Shown piece by piece: positions 27,101 through 36,526 of a stretch of DNA of 64,000 nucleotides (position 1 is the stretch's first letter; each line of letters opens with the position of its first letter). Below the pieces are notes generated by a model. It saw nothing but the letters and a program-made list of their open reading frames with translations. It was not told where the DNA came from and did no database searches. The translations under genes and the position numbers were made by a program. The DNA comes from Sphingorhabdus lacus (lineage in GTDB: Bacteria > Pseudomonadota > Alphaproteobacteria > Sphingomonadales > Sphingomonadaceae), in assembly GCF_009768975.1 (NCBI RefSeq), contig NZ_CP035733.1, positions 1,612,001-1,676,000 on the forward strand, in the 5' to 3' direction.

Positions 27101-28222
27101 TCAGTCGGTCAATTCGTCCCAAATGCCCTTGAGCTTGTCAAAAAATCCCGCGGACTGCGGGCTTTCGGCGCCCGTTTCGGTTTCCCGGAACTCGCGCAGC
27201 AATTCCTTTTGCCGTGCGGTCAAGCGGGTCGGTGTTTCGACATCAATTTGGACCACCATGTCACCGCGACCCCGTCCCTGCAACACGGGCATGCCTGCCC
27301 CGCGCTGACGCAATTGCTTGCCGGACTGAATTCCTTCGGGAACAATGATGATATGCTCGGCCCCGTCCAATCCCGGAATGCGGATTTCGCCGCCTAGCGA
27401 GGCCGTCGTAAAGCTGATCGGGGCGCGGCAGAATAAAGTGGTTCCTTCGCGCTCGAATACTTTGTGCCGCGACATGTGGATAAAAATATACAGGTCACCT
27501 GCTGCCGCACCATTGGGGCCGGCTTCGCCGCGACCCGCCACGCGGATGCGTGTGCCCTCATCCACACCGGGCGGGATCGTGACCGAAATAGTCTTGCGTT
27601 CATCCACCCGGCCTTCGCCACGGCAAACCTTGCACGGATCTTCGATAACTTCGCCGCGCCCATGGCAGGTCGGGCATGTGCGTTCGACGACAAAAAAGCC
27701 CTGTTGTGCGCGCACTTTGCCATGCCCGCCGCACAGATTGCACCGCCGCTTGCCAGAACCGGGGGTCGCGCCGGACCCTTCACAGGTTCCACAGGCCGAA
27801 GCGACATCGATCGTGATTTCGGCTTCTTTGCCATGAAAGGCTTCGTCCAGCGAGATTTCGAGGTCATAGCGCAAGTCTGCGCCACGCGCAGGCCCACGTT
27901 GACGGCCGCCAAAGGCATCGCCGAAAAAGCTTTCGAAGATATCCGAAAAATCGCCAAAGCCAGCGCCACCTTGACCGCCGCCCATTCCGCCATTTTCAAA
28001 TGCCGCTTTACCAAAGCGGTCATAAGCGGCGCGCTTTTGCGGGTCCTTCAGGACGTCATAGGCTTCGCTAATGGCTTTGAACTTGGCTTCGGACTTGTCA
28101 CAGCCCGGATTGCGATCGGGATGGCATTCCATCGCCAAGCGGCGGTAGGACGTCTTCAGCGTCTTTTCATCCGCCGTCCGGTCAACCTGCAACAATTCAT
28201 AATAATCAACATCGAGACTCAT
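27101..28222 (-). CDS. dnaJ: chaperone protein DnaJ
   Basis: A 373-residue DnaJ of the full (class A) type: J domain with the HPD motif at about 33-35, a Gly/Phe-rich stretch to about residue 115, four CxxCxGxG-type zinc repeats ([32 protein letters not shown]) and a C-terminal substrate-binding domain. It delivers clients to DnaK and stimulates its ATPase. It is 70 bp downstream of dnaK and read in the same direction. Confidence 0.98.
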   Translation of the reverse strand: MSLDVDYYELLQVDRTADEKTLKTSYRRLAMECHPDRNPGCDKSEAKFKAISEAYDVLKDPQKRAAYDRFGKAAFENGGMGGGQGGAGFGDFSDIFESFFGDAFGGRQRGPARGADLRYDLEISLDEAFHGKEAEITIDVASACGTCEGSGATPGSGKRRCNLCGGHGKVRAQQGFFVVERTCPTCHGRGEVIEDPCKVCRGEGRVDERKTISVTIPPGVDEGTRIRVAGRGEAGPNGAAAGDLYIFIHMSRHKVFEREGTTLFCRAPISFTTASLGGEIRIPGLDGAEHIIIVPEGIQSGKQLRQRGAGMPVLQGRGRGDMVVQIDVETPTRLTARQKELLREFRETETGAESPQSAGFFDKLKGIWDELTD

Positions 28223-28292
28223 AGCTGATTAAACCCCCGGTCCCGACCGCCACCCGCGTTTCGAAAGGTGACGGCCGGAAGCTCCTTTAAAA

Positions 28293-30203
28293 TCAGTCTT
28301 TTTTGTCGTCTTCGACTTCGGAGAACTCGGCATCGACCACATTTTCATCGGCCGGTGCATCTTCTGCAGCGTCACTTGTTGACGTGGCTGAAGCTTGCTG
28401 CTCCTCTTTGTAAATGGCTTCGCCAAGCTTCATGGCGATCTGGGCCAAGGCGGTTGCCTTTTCCTTCATCGCTTCGGCATCGCCGCTTTCGATGGCGGTC
28501 TTGGTCTCGGCCACGGCGGCTTCGATCTCGCTCTTCAGGCCGGCATCGATTTTGCTGCCATGCTCTTCAAGCTGCTTCTCGGTCGTGTGGACGAGGCTTT
28601 CCGCATTATTCTTGGCTTCGGCCGCTTCGCGACGCTTCTTGTCTTCTTCGGCAAAAGCTTCGGCATCACGAACCATCTGATCGATATCCGCATCGGACAA
28701 ACCGCCCGAGGCCTGTATCTTGATCTGCTGTTCCTTGCCGGTGCCCTTGTCCTTCGCGGTAACACTTACAAGACCGTTGGCGTCGATGTCGAAGGTCACT
28801 TCGACCTGCGGAACGCCGCGTGGTGCGGGCGGGATGCCAACGAGGTCAAAATTGCCGAGCAACTTGTTGTCGGCCGCCATTTCACGCTCGCCCTGGAAGA
28901 CGCGGATGGTCACCGCATTCTGATTGTCTTCCGCAGTCGAATAGACTTGGCTCTTCTTGGTCGGGATCGTTGTGTTACGGTCGATCATGCGGGTGAACAC
29001 GCCGCCCAGCGTTTCGATACCCAGCGAAAGCGGGGTAACGTCGAGCAACAGCACGTCCTTCACGTCGCCTTGCAAAACGCCAGCCTGAATAGCAGCGCCC
29101 ATGGCAACGACTTCATCAGGGTTCACGCCGGTGTGCGGTTCCTTGCCGAAGAAGCTCTTCACAACTTCGCGCACCTTGGGCATGCGGGTCATACCGCCAA
29201 CCATCACAACTTCGTCAATCGCGTCGGCCTTGATCCCGGCGTCGGCAATGGCCTTCTTGCAAGGCTCCAGCGTGCGCTTGATCAGGTCGTCGACCAGCTT
29301 TTCAAGGTCGGCACGGGTGATGGTTTTCACCAAGTGCTTCGGACCATTCTGGTCAGCGGTAATGAACGGCAGGTTCACTTCAGTCGTCTGGGTCGAAGAC
29401 AGCTCGATCTTCGCCTTTTCAGCCGATTCCTTCAAACGCTGCAGCGCCAACTTGTCCTTGGTAAGATCAATGCCTTCGGCCTTCTGGAAATCAGCCGCGA
29501 GGAATTCGACGAGCTTGCTGTCGAAATCTTCACCGCCCAGGAAGGTGTCGCCGTTGGTCGACTTCACTTCGAAAACGCCGTCGCCGACTTCGAGGATCGA
29601 AATGTCGAACGTGCCACCACCAAGGTCATAAACCGCGATGGTCTTGTTTTCGTCCTTGTCGAGGCCGTAGGCCAATGCAGCGGCGGTCGGCTCGTTGATG
29701 ATGCGCAGCACTTCAAGGCCGGCAATCTGGCCAGCATCCTTGGTTGCCTGACGCTGGGCGTCGTTGAAATAGGCAGGGACCGTGATAACGGCCTGCGTCA
29801 CGGTTTCGCCCAGATAAGCTTCCGCAGTTTCCTTCATCTTTTGCAGGATGAACGCCGAAATCTGCGAAGGCGAATAATCATCGCCGCCTGCCTTGACCCA
29901 TGCGTCGCCATTCTTGCCCTTGACGATGCTGTAAGGAACCAGTTCGGTATCTTTCTTGGTGATTGGGTCGTCAAAACGACGGCCAATCAGACGCTTCACT
30001 GCGAAAACAGTGCTTTCCGGATTGGTTACGGCCTGACGCTTGGCAGGCTGCCCGATCAGACGCTCGCCATCCTTGGCGAAGGCAACAATCGACGGTGTGG
30101 TGCGCGCACCTTCTGCATTCTCAATGACCTTGGGCTTGCCACCGTCCATAACCGCAACGCAGCTGTTTGTCGTGCCCAAGTCGATACCAATAACTTTAGC
30201 CAT
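28293..30203 (-). CDS. dnaK: chaperone protein DnaK (Hsp70)
   Basis: A 636-residue Hsp70. [45 protein letters not shown] and [12 protein letters not shown] are the nucleotide-binding-domain signatures; [16 protein letters not shown] links to the substrate domain; the tail is Asp/Glu/Lys rich. It folds proteins with DnaJ and GrpE, also encoded here. A sigma-32 promoter lies about 100 bp upstream. Confidence 0.98.
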   Translation of the reverse strand: MAKVIGIDLGTTNSCVAVMDGGKPKVIENAEGARTTPSIVAFAKDGERLIGQPAKRQAVTNPESTVFAVKRLIGRRFDDPITKKDTELVPYSIVKGKNGDAWVKAGGDDYSPSQISAFILQKMKETAEAYLGETVTQAVITVPAYFNDAQRQATKDAGQIAGLEVLRIINEPTAAALAYGLDKDENKTIAVYDLGGGTFDISILEVGDGVFEVKSTNGDTFLGGEDFDSKLVEFLAADFQKAEGIDLTKDKLALQRLKESAEKAKIELSSTQTTEVNLPFITADQNGPKHLVKTITRADLEKLVDDLIKRTLEPCKKAIADAGIKADAIDEVVMVGGMTRMPKVREVVKSFFGKEPHTGVNPDEVVAMGAAIQAGVLQGDVKDVLLLDVTPLSLGIETLGGVFTRMIDRNTTIPTKKSQVYSTAEDNQNAVTIRVFQGEREMAADNKLLGNFDLVGIPPAPRGVPQVEVTFDIDANGLVSVTAKDKGTGKEQQIKIQASGGLSDADIDQMVRDAEAFAEEDKKRREAAEAKNNAESLVHTTEKQLEEHGSKIDAGLKSEIEAAVAETKTAIESGDAEAMKEKATALAQIAMKLGEAIYKEEQQASATSTSDAAEDAPADENVVDAEFSEVEDDKKD

Positions 30204-30301
30204 AAAAACTTACCCCGAAATTCTATATTGAACTATAAACCGGACTTTTCCGTAAGGGCCCCATCAGGCACCCTTATTGTCGGAAAATTGTCCTTGCTGC
30301 G

Positions 30302-30332
30302 GCGATATAGGTGCCAATTCGCTTGGCACAAG
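30302..30332 (-). promoter_or_regulatory. sigma-32 heat-shock promoter of dnaK-dnaJ
   Basis: On the minus strand CTTG (30329-30332) is followed after 17 bases by CCTATATCGC (30302-30311). This matches the alphaproteobacterial RpoH consensus CTTG-N17/18-CyTATnTnnG at all but the last position. Transcription would start near 30295, giving a leader of about 90 nt. The grpE promoter in this window has the same pattern. Confidence 0.75.
30311..30329. promoter_or_regulatory. perfect 7-bp inverted repeat, candidate operator
   Basis: GTGCCAA-N5-TTGGCAC fills the spacer of the dnaK sigma-32 promoter, and its right arm contains the TTGGCA -35 box proposed for the divergent lipoprotein gene. It is not a CIRCE element. 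A protein binding here could affect both transcripts. No binder is known from the sequence; the dyad is also short enough to occur by chance. Confidence 0.45.
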
Positions 30333-30351
30333 GCTTGGGGGCACCTAGATA
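30323..30351 (+). promoter_or_regulatory. candidate promoter for the PCu(A)C-like lipoprotein gene
   Basis: TTGGCA (30323-30328) and TAGATA (30346-30351) are separated by 17 bases and lie about 50 bp before the gene start at 30403. The -35 box is good and the -10 box fair. It overlaps the dnaK promoter on the other strand. Confidence 0.4.
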
Positions 30352-30402
30352 AGCAAAAAGCGATGTATCGCCCCAGTTTTGGACAATTTTTAAAGGACGC
30401 AC

Positions 30403-30885
30403 ATGAGGTCGCACATGAACAAGCCGGTTTTAGCCCTATTCGGCGCTGCCACAGCGCTTTTTCTGACTTCCTGCGGCCCGACACCCCAATTGAAAGTGAA
30501 GGAAGCCGTGCTGACACTGTCGCCTGTCGACAGCAATCCGTCCTCCTACCATTTTAACGTCTATGGCGGCCCGACGGACGTGTATTTGCTGCGTGTCAGC
30601 TCGCCTTCCGCCATTCGCACCGAGATGCACGATGTAGGGGTTGACCCCAAAACCGGCGCCGTGACCATGAAGCCGATGAACCGGGTCCTTATCCCTTCTG
30701 GTGAAAAGATCGAGTTCAAAAAAGGTGGCAAACACGTCATGATGTGGGGCGTAAACCTGATCCCGCGCCGCCTTGGCGAGATTGAGACCGAATTCCTTTT
30801 TTCGAATAATGAACGCATCCTGGTAAAGGCGCGCGTTCAGGAAATGGACGGCACAGACCCGGACGAGAAAAAGGCGCTTAACTAA
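30403..30885 (+). CDS. PCu(A)C-like copper chaperone lipoprotein
   Basis: A 160-residue lipoprotein: lipobox LTSC with Cys24, then a cupredoxin-like domain. Residues M75-H76, M89 and H111-x-M113 match the PCu(A)C copper-binding pattern, in which a Met and a His-x-Met are 21 residues apart. Such proteins deliver Cu(I) to cytochrome oxidase, but no oxidase gene is nearby. Two starts are plausible: ATG 30403 (AAAGGA upstream) and ATG 30415 (GAGG upstream). The next gene begins 4 bp after its stop. Confidence 0.8.
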   Translation: MRSHMNKPVLALFGAATALFLTSCGPTPQLKVKEAVLTLSPVDSNPSSYHFNVYGGPTDVYLLRVSSPSAIRTEMHDVGVDPKTGAVTMKPMNRVLIPSGEKIEFKKGGKHVMMWGVNLIPRRLGEIETEFLFSNNERILVKARVQEMDGTDPDEKKALN

Positions 30886-30889
30886 ACGG

Positions 30890-31354
30890 ATGTTCGGTCC
30901 GCATAAATCCGGCCGTCCCCTGACAGTGCGCGAACGTGCACTGGCGAAATCCGTATTTGGCGATGCGCTGGATTATGACAAAATCCGTATCCACAACCGC
31001 AAATGGTGGTGGTTTCAACCCTCGCGTGTGACGATGGCCCCCGACGGGCACCTTTGGTTCCATCCGAAAAACCAAATGTTTTGCGACGATTTTTGCGACC
31101 GCGATCTGGGCTTACAAGGGCTGTTCATCCATGAGCTTGTCCATGTCTGGCAGCATCAACAGGGTGTGTTCCTACCCCTTCGCCGCCATCCCTTTTCCCG
31201 ATATGATTACAGCCTGAAACCGGGATGGACGTTAGAGCGATACGGGATTGAGCAGCAGGCCGAGATCGTGCGCCACATATTCCTGCTGCGCAACGGAGCA
31301 AAGGTGGCAGGTGCGCCGCCGCTTTCCCAATATGATGGAATTCTACCCTTTTAA
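30890..31354 (+). CDS. HExxH protein annotated elsewhere as 'vgr-related'
   Basis: A 154-residue protein without signal peptide. It has HELVHVWQHQQG at 81-92, a zincin-like HExxH site (H81, E82, H85), with E121QQAE125 downstream as a possible third ligand, plus Cys65/Cys69. It resembles short proteins called 'vgr-related' in sphingomonads, but it has no VgrG architecture and no type VI genes are nearby, so that name is misleading. Protease activity is only inferred from the motif. It is 4 bp after the lipoprotein gene and overlaps the convergent MATE gene by 12 bp. Confidence 0.7.
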   Translation: MFGPHKSGRPLTVRERALAKSVFGDALDYDKIRIHNRKWWWFQPSRVTMAPDGHLWFHPKNQMFCDDFCDRDLGLQGLFIHELVHVWQHQQGVFLPLRRHPFSRYDYSLKPGWTLERYGIEQQAEIVRHIFLLRNGAKVAGAPPLSQYDGILPF

Positions 31355-32740
31355 GGGCAACAGTCCGAGCCGTTCGCGCATCAACCAGCGGGTCAGCACG
31401 AGCGCTGCGACAATGCCGAGACCGACCGCAAGCCCGATCCAGATCCCAGCGCCATCCCAGCCGCGGTAAAAGGCGAGCCAGCAGCCAAAGCCAATGCCGA
31501 TCACCCAATAGCCGAGTGCCGCAAACAGCATGGGCCAGGTCGTATCCTGCAGCCCGCGCAACATCCCGGTGCCGACCACTTGCGCACCGTCGACAATCTG
31601 GAAAACAGCCGCGACCAACAGGAATGAAACCGCAAGGTTCAGCACCTCCACATTTCCCTTTAGCTCAGGATCGAGGAAAAATCCGGCGAGTGTTGCGGGA
31701 AAAAGCCAGATGATCAGCGCCATTGCCGACATGAAACCGACGCCCAAAATATAGGCCGTCCAGCCCGCGCGTCGGATCGCGTCCTTGTCTAGGCGACCAA
31801 AGCCCAGCCCGACCCGAACGGTCGCCGCCTGCCCCAGCCCCATCGGGACCATAAAGGTCATCGAAGCAATCTGGATCGCAACCGCATGCGCCGCGACCGA
31901 ACTGGTACCGATATAGCCCATCAGGAACACCGCTGCGGCAAATACCATGGCCTCAAACCCCATATGCAGTCCGATTGGAAAACCGAGCCGCCAGATGGTG
32001 AAAAAGCGGGTCCAGTCGGCACGCCACCAGCGGCCGAACAGATGGTAGCGGCGGAATTTCGGGTGGCGCATGACGACGGCGGCTAGGAAGATGAACTGGA
32101 AAAGCGCGGTCAGCGAGCTGCCAATACCCGCGCCAACAAGCTCCAGTCGTGGCAGGCCGAAATGGCCAAAAATCAGCCCGTAATTGATGACGGCATTGAC
32201 GATCACCGCGGCGATTCCGGCGGCCATCGCCCAATTGGGCCGTTCGAGCGCCGCCATGAACGACCGAAGCACAACCACACCGAGCGTGGGCAGGATCATC
32301 CATTGGAGGGCCCGCACAAAAAGCCCCGTGTCCTCCGCAAGGCGCACCGGTTGCCCCGCCCAGATCAGGAAGGGACCTGTAAACCAGAGAATGAGCCAGA
32401 GCGGTATACACACCGCGACCGAAGCCCAGAACGCCTGCCGCACCGTGCGGCGGACATCGCGCACCGAATGGGCCTTGCGCCCGATCTCTGCCGCCATCAG
32501 GGGCGAGGCCGCTGTGATCACGCCAATGCCGAACAGCAGCACCGCAATCACAATGCCCGACCCTAGAGCCGAAGCCGCCAACGCGTCCGGACTGAGCCGC
32601 GCCAGAAGGAAAACATCGGTCGAGTTGATCAGGACCATGGTCACATTGGTCAGCACCAACGGCCACGCCAACGCCAAGGTCGCCCGAAACTCTTCGCGCC
32701 ACGGGGACGGGAGGTTAGGAGAGGTTGCGTGGGTGGTCAT
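31343..32740 (-). CDS. MATE family multidrug/Na+ efflux transporter
   Basis: A 465-residue membrane protein with about 12 helices in two similar halves, the MATE layout. LALAWPLVLTNVTMVLINSTDVFLLARLSPDALAA at the N-terminus (read as two blocks around residues 22-55) and MGLGQAATVRVG in the second half are typical of the NorM-like group. It exports cationic compounds using an ion gradient; substrates are unknown. Start chosen at ATG 32740 just before the hydrophilic leader. Confidence 0.92.
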   Translation of the reverse strand: MTTHATSPNLPSPWREEFRATLALAWPLVLTNVTMVLINSTDVFLLARLSPDALAASALGSGIVIAVLLFGIGVITAASPLMAAEIGRKAHSVRDVRRTVRQAFWASVAVCIPLWLILWFTGPFLIWAGQPVRLAEDTGLFVRALQWMILPTLGVVVLRSFMAALERPNWAMAAGIAAVIVNAVINYGLIFGHFGLPRLELVGAGIGSSLTALFQFIFLAAVVMRHPKFRRYHLFGRWWRADWTRFFTIWRLGFPIGLHMGFEAMVFAAAVFLMGYIGTSSVAAHAVAIQIASMTFMVPMGLGQAATVRVGLGFGRLDKDAIRRAGWTAYILGVGFMSAMALIIWLFPATLAGFFLDPELKGNVEVLNLAVSFLLVAAVFQIVDGAQVVGTGMLRGLQDTTWPMLFAALGYWVIGIGFGCWLAFYRGWDGAGIWIGLAVGLGIVAALVLTRWLMRERLGLLPLKG

Positions 32741-32835
32741 GGGACGGGCCGGATAGCGGAATGGGGGCCTTGCGGCTAGCAAAACTAGACAGCAGATTAA
32801 CTTAGCGTTGAGACCTTTCAATTAGCCCGTCTCAA

Positions 32836-33276
32836 ATGACTGCCGCTAAAAAAACCAAGCCTTCTGAACGTCCGGAAAATGCAGCACGCCCATGCCTAAC
32901 GGAGATGCCTTATCGCGCAGTGGTTTTTGCTGAACTTAATCAGCACAATGTTCCTCTCTATTTTGTAGGAGGATCAAGCGCTCCAAAATGCAAGGCAGAA
33001 AAAGCGCTAAAGGTCGCTTTTGGTATTCACGGTGGAAGTTGCTTCTATTGCAAAAAAGCCATTTTGGAAGCTGACTTGTCCATCGACCATGTGGAACCGA
33101 CGTCCAATGAAGGCGGCAAAGCAATCCAAAATTTGCTGATTGCCCATCGTAAATGCAATCAGAAAAAGGCGGCATTGCCGATTGAGGCTTTTCATCCGGA
33201 TGCTGGCAAAGAATGGCTGACCGCTCTTCTTGCGCAAGTGGAAGATCGATTAAAACGGATCGATACCTCTAAATGA
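32836..33276 (+). CDS. HNH endonuclease-like protein
   Basis: A 146-residue protein with an HNH zinc-finger nuclease core: C69-F-Y-C72, D84-H85, N99 and the H104-R-K-C107-N segment, where the cysteines hold structural zinc and the His/Asn residues form the active site. It stands alone, with no methylase, integrase or partner gene. The base composition is visibly more A/T-rich than its neighbours, which suggests recent acquisition. It could be a homing-type, restriction or repair nuclease. Confidence 0.82.
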   Translation: MTAAKKTKPSERPENAARPCLTEMPYRAVVFAELNQHNVPLYFVGGSSAPKCKAEKALKVAFGIHGGSCFYCKKAILEADLSIDHVEPTSNEGGKAIQNLLIAHRKCNQKKAALPIEAFHPDAGKEWLTALLAQVEDRLKRIDTSK

Positions 33277-33365
33277 CAATCACGTCCCTGTGACGTATGG
33301 TTATTTGACGGACGCGCAAGTCGTCGAAAGGCGACGCATAGTCTAACCTTTCAAACGAGCAACCC

Positions 33366-33944
33366 TCAATCCGGCTTCTTCGCCACCCCGACCAAAGCAG
33401 GCCGCAACAGCCGGTCCTTGATCATATAACCCGCCTGCATTTCGGTTATGATCGTGCCCGGCTCGCTTTCCGCATTCGGGATTTCGACCATCGCCTGGTG
33501 GAGATTGGGATCAAGCGGCAGGCCCATGGCGGCGATGCGCGTGATGCCGTTCTTGGCGAAGACGCTTTCCAGTTCGCGGCCGGTTGCTTCCAATCCGGTG
33601 ACCAGCGGCTTCATCTTTTCATCTTCGCGCAATTCTGCAGGGATCGCATCCAGCGCACGGGTCAGATTGTCGGAAACCGAGAGAATATCGCGCGCAAAAT
33701 TAGTCGCGGCATAGGCCCGCGCATCGGCGGCTTCCTTTTCCATACGGCGGCGGACATTTTGCGTGTCGGCCTGCGCATAGAGCACGTCCTGCTTGGCAGC
33801 GGCTAGTTGTTCTTCGAGCATCGCGATGCGTTCGGCATCGGCGTTCGCGGCGGGCTCATCCCCGCCTTCGCGCAAATGTTCGGGAACGCCTTCCATTTCC
33901 TTTTCGGCGGCGCTGTCGGCTGCTTCGTTTTTCTTATCTGTCAT
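33366..33944 (-). CDS. grpE: nucleotide exchange factor GrpE
   Basis: A 192-residue GrpE: an acidic disordered N-terminus, a long coiled coil (AMLEEQLAAAKQDVLYAQAD onward to about residue 90), then the beta domain with NPLHQAM-like DPNLHQAMVEI and ILTEMQAGYMIKDRLLRPALV-like segments. It releases ADP from DnaK. ATG 33944 gives MTDKKNE; 33953 is another in-frame ATG. It follows hrcA by 112 bp and has its own sigma-32 promoter. Confidence 0.95.
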   Translation of the reverse strand: MTDKKNEAADSAAEKEMEGVPEHLREGGDEPAANADAERIAMLEEQLAAAKQDVLYAQADTQNVRRRMEKEAADARAYAATNFARDILSVSDNLTRALDAIPAELREDEKMKPLVTGLEATGRELESVFAKNGITRIAAMGLPLDPNLHQAMVEIPNAESEPGTIITEMQAGYMIKDRLLRPALVGVAKKPD

Positions 33945-33996
33945 AACCTGCATTAACCTGTTCGTTGAGCGGCGGACAAAGCCGCGTCTTGCGATG

Positions 33997-34027
33997 CGCA
34001 TATAGGTAGTTGGCGGGAATCATCAAG
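33997..34027 (-). promoter_or_regulatory. sigma-32 heat-shock promoter of grpE
   Basis: On the minus strand CTTG (34024-34027), 17 bases, then CCTATATGCG (33997-34006): a full match to the alphaproteobacterial RpoH consensus CTTG-N17/18-CyTATnTnnG. It is in the hrcA-grpE gap, about 50 bp before the grpE start. Confidence 0.8.
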
Positions 34028-34056
34028 CACCCCAATAGTTTCGGTGCGTCAGAATT

Positions 34057-35106
34057 TTACTTCATGAGCCGGCTAAGCGCCTGGGCGGTAAAATCGACCA
34101 TCGGGACAATGCGCGCATAATTGAGACGGGTAGGCCCAATGACCCCGACCACGCCGACCACCTTGCCGCCCGCTTCGCGATAGGGCGCCGCGATGACCGA
34201 GGACCCCGAAAGCGAGAAAAGATTATTCTCCGATCCGATGAAAATCCGTGTCGATTGCGCCTCGCGGGCGCTGTCGACCAGTCGGGCAATCTCTTCCTTG
34301 CTTTCCAGTTCGTCCAGCAATTGCCGGACCCGGTCGAGATCGGCCGCCGCCGCCTCGTCGATCAGGTTCGATTGCCCCCGGACTATCAGGACGGGGCGGT
34401 CATTGGCGTCGAGTGACCAGACCACCAATCCGGCGCGCACCAGCTTTTCGCTGGCATTGTCCAGTTCGGCTTTTTCGGCACGGATCTCACTGTCGAGGCG
34501 GGACAGTGCTTCGGAGAGCGTAAGTCCCGATAGCCGCGCCGAAATATAATTGGATGCTTCGACCAATGCGCTGTCGCTGACCGCGGGGTCGATGGAGACC
34601 ACCCGATTTTCGACGCTATTGTCCGTGCCAACCATGATCGCCAGCACTTGTGTCGCTGACAATCGGGCGAAACTAAAAGCTTTCAACACGGCATCGCGTT
34701 TGGGCACCAGCACTACGCCTGCGCATGCGGACAATCCAGACAGAGCAGATGTTGCCGCTGCCAGCGCCTCTTCGATCGGGCCATCCCCGGTTATCTGGGA
34801 TTCGATGGCGCGGCGTTCTTCAGCGGACGGTTCAGCCGCTTGCATCATACCGTCCACGAACAGCCGCAGTCCGGTTTCGGTCGGCATACGGCCAGCGCTT
34901 GTATGCGGTGCAGCGAGCAGACCCGCCTCTTCCAGATCCTGCATGACGTTCCGGATCGATGCCGGCGACAGGTTAAGTCCGGCAAATTTCGAAATGGTCC
35001 GCGACCCCACGGGCGTGCCGCTATCTAGATAGCTTTCCACCACCATCCGGAAAATGGTGCGTGTACGGTCGTTCAGTTCATTGATCGGTGTCTGGCTCAC
35101 AACCAT
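34057..35106 (-). CDS. hrcA: heat-inducible transcription repressor HrcA
   Basis: A 349-residue HrcA. An N-terminal winged helix ([22 protein letters not shown], followed by [19 protein letters not shown]) is followed by a GAF-like domain and the C-terminal [16 protein letters not shown] motif. HrcA represses heat-shock operons, usually groESL, through CIRCE elements; no CIRCE site is seen in this window. Start chosen at [14 protein letters not shown]. Confidence 0.96.
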   Translation of the reverse strand: MVVSQTPINELNDRTRTIFRMVVESYLDSGTPVGSRTISKFAGLNLSPASIRNVMQDLEEAGLLAAPHTSAGRMPTETGLRLFVDGMMQAAEPSAEERRAIESQITGDGPIEEALAAATSALSGLSACAGVVLVPKRDAVLKAFSFARLSATQVLAIMVGTDNSVENRVVSIDPAVSDSALVEASNYISARLSGLTLSEALSRLDSEIRAEKAELDNASEKLVRAGLVVWSLDANDRPVLIVRGQSNLIDEAAAADLDRVRQLLDELESKEEIARLVDSAREAQSTRIFIGSENNLFSLSGSSVIAAPYREAGGKVVGVVGVIGPTRLNYARIVPMVDFTAQALSRLMK

Positions 35107-35181
35107 AGATGTAGCGCAGCACGCTTGCAAAGCAAGCGGGGGAGGCTATGGCGGCCCTCAACCCGTTATCAGGAGATTATC

Positions 35182-35895
35182 ATGCGTCCATCTGGCCGTG
35201 CGCCCGACGAAATGCGTCCCATTTCAATCGAAACCCATTTTACCAAGCATGCCGAAGGTAGCTGCCTTATCGGATTCGGCGATACCCGCGTTCTGGTGAC
35301 CGCCAGTGTCGAAGACCGCCTTCCGCCATGGTTGCGCGGCAAGGGTGAAGGTTGGGTGACGGCGGAATATTCCATGCTGCCCCGCGCCACCCACACCCGT
35401 GGTCAGCGTGAAGCGGCAAAGGGCAAGCAATCCGGCCGGACACAGGAAATCCAGCGCCTTATCGGACGGTCCTTGCGTGCAGTTGTCGACCTCAAGAAGC
35501 TGGGCGAGCATCAGATCACGCTCGACTGCGATGTGCTGCAGGCCGATGGCGGCACGCGCACAGCGGCGATTTCCGGTGCTTGGGTGGCTTTGCGGCTGGC
35601 GGTTGATGGCTTGCTGGCGTCGGGAGCAATCAAGGAAGACCCGATCAACAGCCGCGTCGCGGCGATCAGCTGTGGCATCTACAACGGCACACCCGTCCTC
35701 GACCTCGACTATATCGAAGATTCGAGCGCGGATGCCGATGCCAATTTCGTGCTGATCGAAGGCGGCCAGATTGCCGAGGTTCAAGCAACCGCCGAAGGCG
35801 CGACTTATGACGAAGAGAGCCTCCTTCGTCTGCTTCGTCTAGCGCGTATGGGCACCGACCGGATATTCGCGGTGCAGGCAGACGCGGTGAAGTAA
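35182..35895 (+). CDS. rph: ribonuclease PH
   Basis: A 237-residue RNase PH starting [13 protein letters not shown], the family signature, with [27 protein letters not shown] and [17 protein letters not shown]. It trims the 3' ends of tRNA precursors by phosphorolysis. CAGGAG lies 6 bp before the ATG. It is divergent from hrcA and 4 bp ahead of rdgB. Confidence 0.97.
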   Translation: MRPSGRAPDEMRPISIETHFTKHAEGSCLIGFGDTRVLVTASVEDRLPPWLRGKGEGWVTAEYSMLPRATHTRGQREAAKGKQSGRTQEIQRLIGRSLRAVVDLKKLGEHQITLDCDVLQADGGTRTAAISGAWVALRLAVDGLLASGAIKEDPINSRVAAISCGIYNGTPVLDLDYIEDSSADADANFVLIEGGQIAEVQATAEGATYDEESLLRLLRLARMGTDRIFAVQADAVK

Positions 35896-35899
35896 AAGC

Positions 35900-36526
35900 A
35901 TGACGCACCGCAAACTCCTGCCCGGAAAGCTGGTTATCGCCAGCCACAATGCAGGCAAGGTGCGGGAGATCCGCGCCCTGCTTGCCCCTTTCGGCATCGA
36001 ACCGGTTTCGGCGGGCGAACTTGGCTTGCCCGAGCCGGAAGAAACAGGCACGACCTTTGCCGAGAACGCGCTGTTAAAGGCCCATGCCTCGGCCCAGGGA
36101 TCAGGCTTGCCTGCCTTGGCCGATGACAGTGGTCTTTGCGTGGCAGCGCTGTCTGGTGCGCCGGGTGTATATACCGCGGATTGGGCGGAGAAGCAGGGCT
36201 TTGAAGGTGGTCCCGGGCGCGACTGGTACATGGCGATGGGCAAGGTTGAGGGTAAGCTGGCCGAACAGGGACCGGATACCGACCGGAGCGCCTATTTCAT
36301 CTGCACCTTCGCGCTTGTCTGGCCGGATGGTCATGAAGAGGTGTTCGAAGGACGCGTGCAAGGCAGCCTGACATGGCCGCCGCGCGGTACATTGGGCTTT
36401 GGCTATGATCCGGTGTTCGTGCCGTCAGGCCGGACAGAAACCTTTGCCGAACTTGATCCGGCGGAAAAGCATGCGATGAGCCATCGGGCCGATGCCTTTC
36501 GCAAACTGGTAGAGGCGGTCTTTTGA
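35900..36526 (+). CDS. rdgB: non-canonical purine NTP pyrophosphatase (RdgB/HAM1)
   Basis: A 208-residue ITPase with [15 protein letters not shown] at the N-terminus, [17 protein letters not shown] and the C-terminal [10 protein letters not shown] block. It hydrolyses dITP/XTP to keep deaminated purines out of nucleic acids. Fourth base after rph; its stop overlaps the hemW TTG start, so all three genes look co-transcribed. Confidence 0.97.
   Translation: MTHRKLLPGKLVIASHNAGKVREIRALLAPFGIEPVSAGELGLPEPEETGTTFAENALLKAHASAQGSGLPALADDSGLCVAALSGAPGVYTADWAEKQGFEGGPGRDWYMAMGKVEGKLAEQGPDTDRSAYFICTFALVWPDGHEEVFEGRVQGSLTWPPRGTLGFGYDPVFVPSGRTETFAELDPAEKHAMSHRADAFRKLVEAVF

Noticed and set aside
27464-28228. 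A 254-residue plus-strand frame opposite dnaJ
   Set aside because: Reverse complement of the J domain and zinc repeats; no independent support.
28395-30557. A 720-residue open frame on the plus strand opposite dnaK
   Set aside because: It is the mirror of the conserved dnaK gene; long open antisense frames arise from codon bias in high-GC genes, and it matches no family and has no own ribosome site.
30890-31354. Type VI secretion VgrG spike protein
   Set aside because: Only 154 residues, no gp27/gp5 fold segments and no type VI genes nearby.
33313-33345. Small inverted repeat (CGTCG-AAAGG-CGACG) after the HNH gene as a terminator
   Set aside because: Stem of only five pairs and no following T run.
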